The position numbers were made by a program, and so were the translations under genes. A stretch of DNA of 64,000 bases from contig NC_030383.2 in assembly GCF_001625215.2 (NCBI RefSeq), positions 46,434,380 to 46,498,379 on the forward strand, in the 5' to 3' direction. Origin of the DNA: Daucus carota subsp. sativus. Taxonomy: Eukaryota; Streptophyta; Magnoliopsida; Apiales; Apiaceae. Under the pieces are notes generated by a model. The model worked only from the letters and a program-made list of their open reading frames with translations, was not told the DNA's origin and ran no database searches. Within the stretch, counting starts at the first letter, position 1. Every line of letters starts with the position of its first letter. Shown in pieces: positions 1 to 11,974 of the stretch.

Positions 1-201
1 GATTAATTATCAGCGATTCTTGCCTATGAGCATGACCAAAAAGTGTCTTTCTTTTATTTCTATGTACGAGATGCTTTAACTATAGGACTGCAAAACGATC
101 CGGGTATTATCGGATATCTTTTTGCTCAAGTATCGGATCATATTATTTTGGGGTTTTTTTTATAAATATATAGGAGTTGCAGTTGCATATGAGATTGGAT
201 T

Positions 202-488
202 ATGCAACTGAAAACTGTAAGTTACAATTGATGTATGAGTGCCCCTGGCGGGGCCATTAGATCAAAATAGAATCAACTGAATGCAACCTCATAAGCAACT
301 GAATTTTTTTAGGGTGGGGTGATATTGTGATGGATTTGGGTTGCAGGCCCTGAGGGGCAATATTCAACTGAATATGAATATGCAATCTCATAAGCAACTA
401 AATGCAACTGAAAACTGTAAATTACAACTGATGTATGGGTGCTCCTGGCGGGGCCATTAGATCAAAATAGAATCAACTGAATGCAACC
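202..488. repeat. Direct repeat pair, 87 bp, spaced 200 bp
   Basis: Positions 202-288 and 402-488 are near-identical direct copies. Both start with ATGCAACTGAAAACTGTAA and contain CTGGCGGGGCCATTAGATC. The stretch between and around them is full of short GCAACTGAATGCAAC words. It looks like the end of an uncharacterised repeat; no coding frame is supported. Confidence 0.8.
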
Positions 489-668
489 AAATGCAATTGA
501 ATGCAACTAAATGCCTGATTTCAAGTTCCAGTCTCTAAATGTCATTTTCGACCAGATTTTCAGAATCGATATATATATATATATATGGATTTCAAGGATG
601 AGGTCGAAAATGACATTTGAAAAGTGGAACTTGAAATCAGGCATTCAGTTGCATATGAGGTTGCATTT
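489..668. repeat. Inverted repeat with ~65-bp arms
   Basis: The left arm (489-553) is the reverse complement of the right arm (602-668) with few mismatches. Both arms contain TGATTTCAAGTTCCA or its complement, then the complement pair for GTCATTTTCGACC. The ~48-bp loop contains an (AT)n run. This resembles a foldback MITE joined to the 202-488 repeats. No target-site duplication was identified. Confidence 0.75.
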
Positions 669-2093
669 AGTTGCAGGGGGAGGGGGTAGTATTTTTGCAA
701 TTTAGAAACTTAGTTTAGTAAATATGCAATTAATTTAGGAAGATGGTATTTTTGCAAATAAAATCCTAAAAAGTAGTATATTTGATAAATTCTCTATTAT
801 TTTTTGGTTGTCCAGATTTTCAAGATCATTTTGTTCGAATATTTAAAGGCCGGATCTAATTGGCCGAATACGAGTTTGTATCGTATTTTTTATTCATAAC
901 CGGGTAGTTTATATCCATCCACTAATATTAAATATTATTTCTATTTCAATTATTCAAATAATTTGCATTTGGTCTAAATAAACATAATACTATAAAATTA
1001 TGATAAATATAAACTAAAACTTATAATTATATGTATGTATTTATAACTTATTAAATATAAATGTGAAGATAATATGCATTATCACGGTGAATGAAAATTA
1101 TATTTATGAAGATTTAAACTTAAATAAAATATTTAAATTTTATAAAATTGATGACTATTTACCTACAAATGTAGCGAGTTAAAAATATAACCTATATATA
1201 AGTTGAAGGCGAATATGAATCTTGGATCGAATTTAGGTATTCGGATGAGATAATAGTGTGAAAAATAATATGAGACTTGATCTGAGCGGGTACATGAGTG
1301 CTCATATTTTATTCAAGTTTAATTTTTCTGTCAAATTTATATTATTTTCAAAATAAATATGAGACATGCATCATATTTTTGAGTCAAATATAAGTCAAAA
1401 CACCATATTGTCCGCATCGATTTGCAGCCTACTTAACTATAATAGTTACTACATAGGTTTATTTTTGCTTCAATAATTAAAAGATTAAATTTATACGGTT
1501 GCTAGCTATCGGTAAAACACAGCCATCACTAAATTCCAAAATAATCAAATAGAAATGGAGGGGACCAATAGGAATGCTGTATGTAGTCTGTTTAGGGAAT
1601 TGGGACAGTGAAGAGTTGTCGTCTTCTAATTTCTTTTACAAGTAAAAAAGATGGACCACACAGGATAAATAATTGAACGATATTGTTGATTGACGAGGGC
1701 TAACTAAATTGACAAGAGCTAACTAACATTATTGTTATATCCTTTTTATGCTGGAGAAGAAGAGTTAACCTAGCTGGATGATAGAGAGTGCAGAAAATTT
1801 GACATTTGTGGTCCAAAAGTTTTTCATTGTCATCCAGTCCGATCATAAACAATCAAATGACCATAACACAGAAGAAAGTCTGAACCAATCCATTAATTCT
1901 GTCATTCAGCTATTATCAAATGAGCTAAATCTGCTTTTGACTATCTTGTCAAATTTTTCGAAACTTTAAACTAAAGAATGTTGACTATAACTATTTCTCT
2001 CCGATGAGAGAAGAGAGTGCTTCGTGTTAGGATTTAGGAGTGAAGTGATCGATTTTAATTTTTGAAGTGTATGTCAATGTGTGTGTGCGTGTG

Positions 2094-2145
<52 letters not shown>

Positions 2146-2246
2146 GGCAATATGTGTGATAAATTTTATTATTCAATTTACTTATAAAATGAATATCAAA
2201 ATTTATCTATAGAGCGTATACGGTATACTTACTCGCTTTCACATAT
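669..2246. other. Gene-free AT-rich stretch
   Basis: I see no supportable gene. The only clear structure is an (AT)n microsatellite at about 2101-2141. The longest open frame (1778-1969, 63 residues) has no recognisable motif and no splice context. Confidence 0.6.
2101..2141. repeat. (AT)n microsatellite
   Basis: About 20 uninterrupted AT units, preceded by a (TG)n-like stretch from about 2075. Confidence 0.95.
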
Positions 2247-2347
2247 AGCCCCGTTCATCTTCGATGAAAGAGTGCTCAATCAGTGAGCTATTACGTACTT
2301 TTTGAAGGGTGTCTGCTTCTAGACAAATATCATGGCTGTCTCTGCCC
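2247..2347 (-). pseudogene. Organellar large-subunit rRNA fragment (NUMT/NUPT relic)
   Basis: Read on the minus strand, this stretch contains CGTAATAGCTCACTGAT, AGAAGCAGACACCCTTC and GAAGATGAACGGGGCT in the order of a conserved block of bacterial-type 23S rRNA. Plant chloroplast and mitochondrial large-subunit rRNA share that block. Both ends lie in ordinary AT-rich nuclear DNA, so it reads as an old organelle-to-nucleus transfer. Similarity may continue to about 2440 with lower clarity. I recognise it from memory of rRNA sequence and cannot say whether the source was plastid or mitochondrion. Confidence 0.6.
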
Positions 2348-5314
2348 TATCTATGTTTCTACGATGGCCCAAGAACACTCTTGACTTGGTTGGGGCTATA
2401 ACCTTTCTCCATGTGGTTCGCCCCTTGTTGTGTTGCATCATCGTGAGGTCTCTGTTGCTATTGCTCGTTTTCAGAATCTAGATTGGTGCTGCCTGGTTTT
2501 TAAAAAGGTAGGCCCAAGTCCCTAAGAGGGACCCTTCTCTTAAGGAATGGAACAAAAAAATCTCAATTTTACGACAAATCTGGTTTGGTGGCTGTTCTGC
2601 TGAAGGTAACTTGTAAAATTTTGAGGAGTTCACTCCATATATTGTTTTTTTATTGAACATTTAAAATTTTATTTCAACGTGGTAATTGTGGATTAAATCC
2701 GAATTTAAATATCTTATTCTTAATTTCTTGAACTGTATACGTATATTTCTTGATTTTATCTCTTATTTCTCATCTCCTTATATAGGTACGCCAAGTATTT
2801 TATAAAATAACTTGAAAATTAAATATTTCTTTTGTAGAAATATTTTATTTTTTAGAGTTTAATAATTTTTTAAACATAAATTTTATTAAAAACAACTTGA
2901 AAGCTCAAATAAAACATAACAAGATATAACTTGAGAGCATTAGAATATGTGCCGAACCCCTGTCTTCCAATGTAAACAATTGAGAGGGAAGGAGGGAATA
3001 ACAAAATTTGATTCATTCAAAATTTGTAAACAATGAGAGAGACGGAGTGAATAGCAAAATCCGATTTAATCAAAATTATATACAGGAATAAGTATTAATT
3101 CGAATTGAGATCTAAGGTTAGAATTTTGAGGCTGTTTTACAAAAATGTTGTAAAGCAGACTAGCAGAATGCGTTACAGATAACAAAATAGTACTTCCTTG
3201 GTCCAGGTGGAATAAAATTATCCTGAAAAAGAAACAGAAGTGGGAAAGTGATGGGGGCGTGATAACTATTTTTTGATAAGTTTTGAAATGTACAATAAAA
3301 ATAGATTAGACGCTAAAAAAAATGATAAAAAGATATTTAGGACACAGAGTACAAATACAAAGGAGAGGTAGAGGTAGAAGCTAGACATATGTATCAGCTG
3401 CAAGCCTGCAACTATATTAAACTATTGTTAACAAAAAAAACTACTCTACTCTATTAAACTATGTTATCTTTAGTCTACAGTATCAGGTGAAAACAGCAGT
3501 CACCAGTCACAACTACAACAAGTCTATGAGTAATATTTTTAGTCCGTACAAGGAACACGTGTCGAAGGCGTAGTGGGTATGGGGGCCTTCTGTTCCGGCG
3601 ACTGCTGTGACACTGTGCAATCATGAGGTCCCCTCCGTCTACTTAATGGCTTGATTAGACTCTTGCTTGTTTTATTCATTTCTCCTTATTGCTCGCTGCA
3701 CTCAAACTAGATCACTCAAAAGGACAACTTGTTTTATGCTGTTCAAAATATTTCTCGTTGGTGTTGTGCTCTTTTTAGCAACAGGGGAGTCATCGTTTAA
3801 ACCATGCTAAGCTATGAGTTGTAATTGTTGCCCTTTAAGCTTCTTTTGATTTTTGAGAGTGTTGGCTTATCAAGACATCGTTTACAGAGAATAATGGTAC
3901 TTTATATGAAAAGAAAGACATCAAAAATGATAAATTATTGTCAATTTTACTAGTTGAGATGTCCTTTAAGTCTTTTCCGTTTTTAGAGACAATATTATCA
4001 TATTTGTATTTCTGTTACTAAAAATTATTCTCTATCATATAATTTCTGAAAATCATATTTGTAATTGATCAACCAAAATGAAAATATGATAATAAACATA
4101 ACGAAGATAATTTAGTTGCGTAGTATACTTATGTAAAATAAATGTGAACTATAAGACCTATTGGTTAATAAAAAAATTATAAATATATATCATTTATATA
4201 TTTGATTTTCTAAAATGGGTCTTGTAAAAATATATCTTATAGGGTTGACTAAAATTATAAAAAATATTGAAATTTGTTGAACAAGCTAGACGTGATACTC
4301 CAATGTCCCATTGTAATTGGCTTTTTTTTTTGTACATTCTATTGTGTTTAAAATAAAATAGAATGACATTTTGTAAAAAGCAAATAAATGTGAGTTTTCT
4401 AATTAGAATATGATTTTAATTTTTTTTATTTTCAAAATCAAATATCAGCTTTTGTAAACATAATTTGTTATAACTCTTTTTTCTGCTTCTTTTCTTATTT
4501 TTTTTAATAAAATATAATCGCGAACTCAAAAATATTTTTCTTTTAGGGTTAATTTTCAAAAAAATATCCAAGTTACAAAAAAAAAATTCAAAAAACAAAT
4601 TTAGGAATGAAAATATTTATCAAAATATTAACTTAAAAAAAGTATTTTCAAAAACACGGTTTGCAACTGTTGCAACCATACTTGGAACTGATCAACCAAA
4701 ATTATAATATAGTTGCAACTGATCAAATCAAAATCAACCACAAATGAAACTTTAAAAAATTGATATTTGAAAATCATATTTAATTACATTATTTGCACTG
4801 CGCTATGCGCCATGGGATACCAAAACAAATAGTACACTGACTAGGATTTAATTATATAAATCATTAATCAAAACAAACCATTCAACCAATTCACAACACT
4901 ATCTACGCATATAAGTGCGTGTATGTAGAATCATTACCTATTTTGATAGATCAACCTAAATGGTTTCAATTTCAACCAATCTGAAGGTATACTACTTATT
5001 ATTTTATAATATAAATATAGATATTTAGGGATGTAAATTGGTCAAAACAATAATGAAACCTAGCTCGAATTCAAGTTATTCAGACAAATAACACGAGCTA
5101 ATAGCTGTTCACAAAATTTATAAAAACGAGTGAGTTTGAAGTTACACAGCTTGTAAGTGGAATAAGTATGTTTTTACAGTACCCATACTTGTTTCTTTCT
5201 CCTCTACACAAGTACAAAGCATTCACACACAACACACTCTTTCCTCCGCCACTGCAGAGCCGTTGATTATGATACACGGTCGATCACAGTAAACAGAGGA
5301 TTTCCAAAAGAATA
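2348..5314. other. Intergenic DNA upstream of the TRM1 locus
   Basis: Long AT-rich stretch with no supportable gene. It holds a degenerate Stowaway-like unit at 3193-3349 (outer ends TACTTCC and GAGTA). There is also a slightly GC-richer patch near 3540-3660 with a CACGTG hexamer. I see no other structure. Confidence 0.5.
3193..3349. mobile_element. Degenerate Stowaway-like MITE
   Basis: Its ends resemble the CTCCCTCYGTCC-type Stowaway termini in inverted orientation (CTTCCTTGGTCC at the left, GGACACAGAG at the right). TA sits outside both ends at 3191-3192 and 3350-3351. The termini are decayed, so the call is tentative. Confidence 0.4.
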
Positions 5315-8300
5315 ATGTCAACAGATATGAGTGATTACACTGATATTAAAGAAGGAGAAGCAGAGATTCTCATGCATGCCAAAAATGAAGTCTTTTACAA
5401 CAAAACTCAGGTCTTGGATCCTATAATTAACCCTTTTTGTGATTGTAAACTTGATTGCAGCTTCTTGATTTTGGGTATTATAAATGGTCATGTGCAATTT
5501 GAGGTTGCTAATTGTTTGATTGATATGTGAGCATGCTCAGGGCTAATCCATACATAATTACTCATGTTAAAAATCATAAGTAGCCATTCTTTTAAAAGAT
5601 GGAAATAAAATCTAGCCATTAATTTGTGAAGTTGGAATTTTGGCCACTTCTTTGAAATGTAGTTAAAAATACGGCCACTACTCAGCAATTTACTCGCATC
5701 AGATATGACTATTTTACAAGATTCTCCGCGTGTTTGTGCCTGTATTGATTCCTTTGTTATCTTTCTCTTTACTTGATGGAAGCTACTATCAAGGAGACCA
5801 TTCATTCAACTGAGTCTCAGGTTTATGATCACCAGGTTAATAACAGAGATATATCAATTGCTGTCTTGAGGACATTTATATCTAAACAAAAAGAAGAGTA
5901 CAAGTCATTCTTGTCCAGAAGAAAAAAAGTACCACCAAAGATACCTGAAAAACCTATATATGAAACAGAAGTTCCTACCATATCTAATCCTAAAGCAACT
6001 ATCGATTCCGTTAATGAAAAATCTGATGACCATTGACCCATGTGAAGTTTTAGAAGTAATACCACACGATCACCCATGTAGCGTTGTTAATGAAGCACTT
6101 GAAACTCAAGAAGGATATGTTCTAAGGGAACTAAAGCCACCAAGGGTTCTAGAGGTGTCTTCGTATTATCTTTTGTTAGAACAACTGTTTTTTGCTCATC
6201 AATCTTGTTATAACATTTTGTTCGTATTTATTGTTGAATTTCTATGATGCATAATATTTTCATTCTGTCCCTAATGGCTTATCGATCGTTTTCTATTCTG
6301 ACAGGCTTTGTCAGCATCAGGATTAAGGGCAATAAGATATGCAAGGGAAGTTGAATGTATTGGTGAAGTTGTAGCACTGGACAATGATAAAGGTATATTC
6401 AACTTCCCAGAAGTGCTTAAAGTTGTGAACTTGCCAATAGTAATATAGTCTTGTGTTTTTCTAAAGGAAGTGTTCGTAGATGTTGGTTTTATTTCAGTAC
6501 ACATACTTAATTATTCTAATAAGTTTTCTCAAAGTCGAGATACTTGTTTACAATATGGCTTTTAAATTGAGATGTATCTCATGCACTACAACTCTTGGCA
6601 AATGGAAGTTTTACCTCGTGATAGTGATACATATCAACAGAATCTATTGCTTGATTGCAGTCTCTGTTGAAGCAAGCAGGAGAAATATAAAATTTAATGG
6701 CTCAGTGGCATCCTCAAAAGTAGATTCACAACTTGCTGATGCTCATGTTTATATGCTTACCAACCCCAAAGAATTTGACATGGTATGAAATTATTGTTTT
6801 TGCATCGATATACATTCTGTCAAGTGTCAATAGCTTGTGAACTGTCAATTATGAAAACTAAATTAATGAATTTATTTAAATATGGATCGTTTTCCACTGG
6901 GAAGAAAGGAATTGAAAAACTCCCCTGGATATTTCTCTGTTGAAATATACTAGCCATTTCCTGAGGGAAAAGAAAAGCTTTCATGCTTAATAGGCTATTG
7001 AAATAAAAATTTAACTGTTCTTGCTCGTTAATGTTTCAGGTTGATCTTGATCCATATGGTTCACCCTCTGTCATCCTGGATTCTGCAGTTCAATCAATTG
7101 CTGATGGAGGTATGCTGATGTGTACAGCAACTGATATGGCAGTTCTATGTGGTGGCAATGGTGAGGTTTGCTATTCCAAGTAAGCGTCTGGAATCCATTG
7201 CTTTGTGCAGAGTAGCATTTTCTTAATAATTTTACCTTCTTTGTACAAACTCGAATGGAAGTAAAAGGACAAAAAAGTGGCTAAAGTATTGCCATGAAAT
7301 GGCTTTGTGTATCCTACTTGCCTGTATTGAGGTACTTTACGTTTTCCAACTCTATTTGCTCTTTCACTATCTCTATATATTAACTCTTGTAACCTATATA
7401 AGCTTGTCATTATTGTATAAAATGCATTTGTTTTTTCCATATGCTTTTCTATTCTCCTATATCAGTTGCAATAATGTTAACTATATATTGATTGCAGAGT
7501 CATGCAAATCGATACAAGCGATATATTGTTCCTATCTTATCTGTTCAGATGCACTTCTATGTCCGCATTTTTGTCCGTGTATACACGTAAGGATCTGGAT
7601 TATCTCTTTGTGCCCTACGTAAAATATCTGCATCATATGGTGTGACTGAAATAGTTACATGATCTTGTAATCTACTATCTTCTAAAAGAGGTTTATGCTA
7701 TCTGTGTATACATGTCTGCATCGTTTGGCTCGATTGAACGACTCGTATGATTTTTTTTAACCAAATGTCTTCTATATAAGTTGCTGGTTAAGATATGTAA
7801 CATCTAATTGTAGATCGGCAAGTGCCATGAAGAATACCCCTCTCAAGCTCTCTTATGTTTATCAGCGTGTTGATTGTGATTCCTTTCATCTTCAGCCAAT
7901 TGGAAGAACTGTGTCCAAGGTATACTCTGTTCATTATCTCACATTTTGCATTAGTGTGTTAAAATATTATTGAAACGGATCGTGCTTGGACTTCTAAATG
8001 GTTGCCTCATTTTATTAGATAGAAAGGCATTAGAACAACAGTACAATGTTATATGTGATCATTATTAAGTCTAAGGTTTCTCATAACACATGTTCCTGTG
8101 TGTGCTTTCTCTCTCTGTTTTTTTTTGTTTGATATGTAGTTTCAGTTGCTCCTTAGTTTCCTGTGACACTCCCATATTCTCCCGTTCTATCCCACTCCTA
8201 AACAGTGATTATGAATATCTGAAGCCTGAAGGATATTGTTATACTTTTATCTTTAATTGCCACTTAGAAACAGATTTTGGCAGTAGACCATTAGTAGGGT

Positions 8301-10631
8301 AAAAACTTCAAGCTTCTTACGTTCATGTGATACTTGCTCACCGTTTAGATTTTTCTGAAATATCCTCTAAGGTTTAAAACTTAAACTGGGCAATGATATT
8401 GTGGATCTGCAGAATAGCACTATATGCACATTAGCAATTGGTTTGTTAATATCATAGTTTGGTAGTTTCTGAGCTTTCTCTCTGATTCCCTCACAAATTT
8501 TGTAGACCGAACCTGGTCCAATCAAGGACAAAATAAACAGACTGTGAGTGTTTGTCCAGATAAAATGCAGTGCAGCCAGATTTATATTGTATTAATACAG
8601 CTAATAACAAACTGATAATTTGACCTTTTTATATTTATATAAACTACAATTTTATTCTGCAATACATGGGTTGATTTTGGCTGGGATTTTGCACATGCTA
8701 TATTCTGATGGTTGTCATCAAGACTTGTTTTTCTGCTGACATTACTGGGTCAGTATCACACTGTTTATTTTTTTTGTTAAAAAATTGTGATTAAGGTATA
8801 ACTGGTTCTCCTCGCATGTCTATCAGTCTATGCAATTGCAAATGTCCACCTACATACCTTGTAGGACCTTTACGGGTAGAAAATATACTCCTATGAAGAA
8901 GGTTCTGATAATTCATAGACCTAAGCTCTTCTCTCTTATCATAATTGTGTAAGGCCACTAATATTTTTGCATGCAGATTTTTTTTTTATGTATAGATCTT
9001 TATGAAATGTCTGACAAGACATATTTTGTATCATGTTATCTGGATGCACTTGAATCCGTAGAATAGGTGTTAAATATCAACCTGGATTTGGTCCTGTTGT
9101 TCCTCAAGAGTGCAGCGACTGTGGGAAAAAATATAATATGGGATGGTCTATTCCCATCCATGATCAAGAATGGGTATCTTCCATACTGGTGGATATAAAG
9201 TAAATGAAAGATTGCTATCTTGCTTACAATCGAATTTCAGCAGTATTGACAACTATTTCCAGGTTTGTGGTTTCCTTGATCTAAGATTGCTAGATATTGG
9301 CTAAATAACCCAAGATATGAGTTGTTACCTTGGACCACATTAATTGGTGCTAGCACACCTGAGAATTATTCTGTTAAATTGTAAATTTGTAATACATACA
9401 TCAGTAACAAGTAAACCTCCTTTTTTATTTTTTTATTTTATCTCAAAGTTCTTATAAACAATTGTAATCAGAGACAGAACACAGTATTTTGTACATAAGT
9501 CAATTAATAGTGTTACTGTGCCTGTCTGTTAGATTTTGTTAGTTACAAACTTTTGACAACATATGTTTTTAATTTTATTTTTTATCTGTGTTTTGTTTCT
9601 TTGCAGGAATTGCCTGATGTTCCCTTGTTCCTGAGCCTGCACAATCTTTGTGCAACACTAAAATGCACTTTCCCATCCGCCGTTATATTTCGCTCTGCTG
9701 TGATCAATGCTGGATATCGTATATCAGGAACTCATGTCAATCCACTGGGATTAGAATCAGGCGCTCCTATGAATGTCATATGGGATACCATGCGTTGCTG
9801 GGTAATGATGGGGAGGACTTATATTTTTGTCTTCAAATGCTGAACTCCAGTTAGATTGATCTGTCTATGGATAAAGACATCAAAATATTTGCCATATATC
9901 ATGTGGCTCTTTAGACATATTAAACACTAAAATGCATTCTTGAATATGATTGTGATGCAAATTGAAGGAGCTGCTGAAATTATCGTGTAGGTGAAGAGTC
10001 ATCCTGTGAAAGCTCAATCACCAGATTATGATGGAAGCATTATACTTGCCAAGGAAGCAGAGCTTCAGGTAACTTTTAGTTTTATGATTGGGCAATAGAA
10101 TGTTATAAAACACCACGCCCTCTATCTTTCTTAGCAAGCTTTATGTTGTCATAGTGTAAAAATATAATGGTGCTGGACAAGGACCCTGCTGGAAGAACTA
10201 TGTTCTTTTTGCGCATTTGCATTGCTATCAAGAATAATTTTAACATATTTTACAGATTATACTAAACCAGTGAACCTAAGATTTCAGAAAAGGAGATCAA
10301 CTATATCATGAAAGTATTAGTTATCATTTTGTGCTTATGTTTGAATTTTGGCCAAGCCTATATCTAATAGCATACGATTTTTTCTATTTGACAGGCTAAT
10401 TTTGCCATAGCTGTTGCATCACTTAGCAAGGCACAGGCCAAGAAAATTACCCGCTTCCTACCCAATCCTGAAAGGCATTGGAGCCCAAAACTGAAGGCAG
10501 GTCGTACTATCACTAGTAAGCACGTATCTCTTCTGGGTCCACATGCTATAAATGGCACCAATAATAATGAAGAAAGCGATGAACCTCAAGCAAAGCGTAA
10601 GAAGCCAGAAGATTCTACTTCAGCATTATAA
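5315..10631 (+). pseudogene. TRM1: tRNA (guanine-26-N2)-dimethyltransferase, disrupted
   Basis: TRM1 uses S-adenosylmethionine to dimethylate G26 of tRNAs. Exons read: 5315-5410, 5836-6154, 6305-6392, 6661-6782, 7040-7179, a remnant 7287-7331, 7498-7586, 7814-7919, a remnant ~9067-9260, 9607-9801, 9991-10068 and 10395-10631 (ends TAA). Family landmarks are AEILMHAKNEVFYNKTQV at the start, the SAM motif ALSASGLRAIRYARE, the catalytic block VDLDPYGSP, and FLPNPERHW near the end. Four lesions are visible. Exon 2 is one base too long, so its first half hits TGA at 6034-6036 while its second half is open in the next frame. The YGSYPLRGK block expected before YCHEMAL (7287) is missing or unrecognisable. 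Exon 9 has an in-frame TAA at 9201-9203 where a Ser codon is expected, and its borders do not keep phase. Introns are retained, so it is not a retrocopy. Sequencing error could explain one lesion, but not all. Confidence 0.85.
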
Positions 10632-11200
10632 ATAACATTGTCACTCGTCTCTCGAACTGTTCCTCTAGTAGGGGGATTAGCCAGCCAAGTGCTCTTTCTA
10701 CTTCTCAGTACGTGTTGCATTTCCTTGCATAAAGATCTCACATCCAACATGCCATCCAGTCGCATGAAATGCAGATTTCCAGTACAAGTATGGAACCACA
10801 TGAGAGAGTGCCCTTTGATATTTTTTATAGCCTTCCAGGACTCTTCTTGTACTTTAAGTGTTTAACACGTACTCAATGAGCATTGTTATTCTGCTGGCTG
10901 TCCAATAACTTGCAATGTTTGTCTTGCCTGGTTTTCATGTTTAGATATTTTGTGATGTTTATATTTCTGGGTTTGAGTAAATATATTTTGCTCAATATTT
11001 TGTCTTTCAGGACTGTTAATTGTATGACTGTGGAGTAAATATTTGGGTCATAGAAGGACAATTGAACATGGTTATTGAAACGTTTATTTAGTATCTACTA
11101 TCCAGTTTCAATAGAATGATGGGATTGGTTGGGGGTGAACTTTTGTATCGCTAATGCAAAAAACAATAAAAATATTTAATTCCACATTTCGCCCACCAAA
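10632..11200. other. TRM1 downstream region
   Basis: This probably contains the former TRM1 3' UTR and the short upstream flank of the tRNA gene. No further gene or repeat is evident. Confidence 0.5.
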
Positions 11201-11272
11201 GTCGTTGTAGTATAGTGGTAAGTATATCCGCCTGTCACGCGGATGACCCGGGTTCGATCCCCGGCAACGGCG
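11201..11272 (+). tRNA. tRNA-Asp (GUC)
   Basis: The 72-nt sequence folds as a cloverleaf. The seven-base acceptor stem GTCGTTG pairs with CAACGGC. The five-base anticodon stem TCCGC/GCGGA encloses CTGTCAC, with anticodon GTC at 11234-11236. The T arm is CCGGG-TTCGATC-CCCGG and the discriminator base is G. A T-run follows at 11274-11279 as Pol III terminator. Compared with the usual plant tRNA-Asp, one anticodon-stem pair appears changed from C-G to T-A on both sides, a compensatory change. It looks functional. Confidence 0.95.
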
Positions 11273-11278
11273 TTTTTT

Positions 11279-11340
11279 CATTATTTACAATGGAATTGCT
11301 GTTTTTTTTTCCATTATTTACAATGGAATTGCTGTTTTTT
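11279..11340. repeat. Tandem duplication of ~30 bp just after the tRNA
   Basis: The unit CATTATTTACAATGGAATTG followed by CTGTTTTTT occurs twice in direct orientation, about 33 bp apart, directly after the tRNA terminator. The rest of the gap to 11974 holds no gene; it probably includes the 3' UTR of the minus-strand gene ending at 11975. Confidence 0.85.
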
Positions 11341-11974
11341 GTGATTTTTAACAGTCTTTGCACCGGAATATCTGCTTTTTAAGATGTTTTTTTTTTTTCC
11401 CTTCAGAAGATTCTGTTTATGTAAACTACTTGACAACAATGCATCATCAACAGAACATTACCCATTTCATTGAAATGCATCTATCACAATTACAGTATGC
11501 ATACAGACATTGCTCTACTTCTTTCTGGAAGGACAGTTCTCAGTGTCAGTTTGTCATCTCTCTTTATAGAATTTCTGATCACTTGTACATTCTGTTGTCG
11601 AAATCTTGAGGGACTAAGGAAGTCGCCTCGAAAAACGAAAGAAAAAAGAAGTGAGTAAGTGGCCCTTGTCTCTCAATCAGATTATAGCAAGCAATTCATA
11701 GGCACCTTACTTTTTGACTTGCATGTAATATCATTTCTGAATTCTGATAGAATAACTAGTTAATAATGAATATGTTCCTGACTAAAAAGGATTCTCCTAT
11801 GCTCAGAATAGGCAAATATAGAATGTATTACTTGTTCATTTTGTAAATGCAAGAGATCACATGATGAAGATAACTACTTAAACTTTAGAAGACATATATG
11901 GTTGATGATATAACACTATTTTGAAGCCTAGAAAAGACTCTGATTGTTTGTCTACATCTTCACTTGCTGTCGGC

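Noticed and set aside
5488-5805. 105-codon minus-strand open frame
   Set aside because: It lies antisense across the first TRM1 intron and has no motif or splice context.
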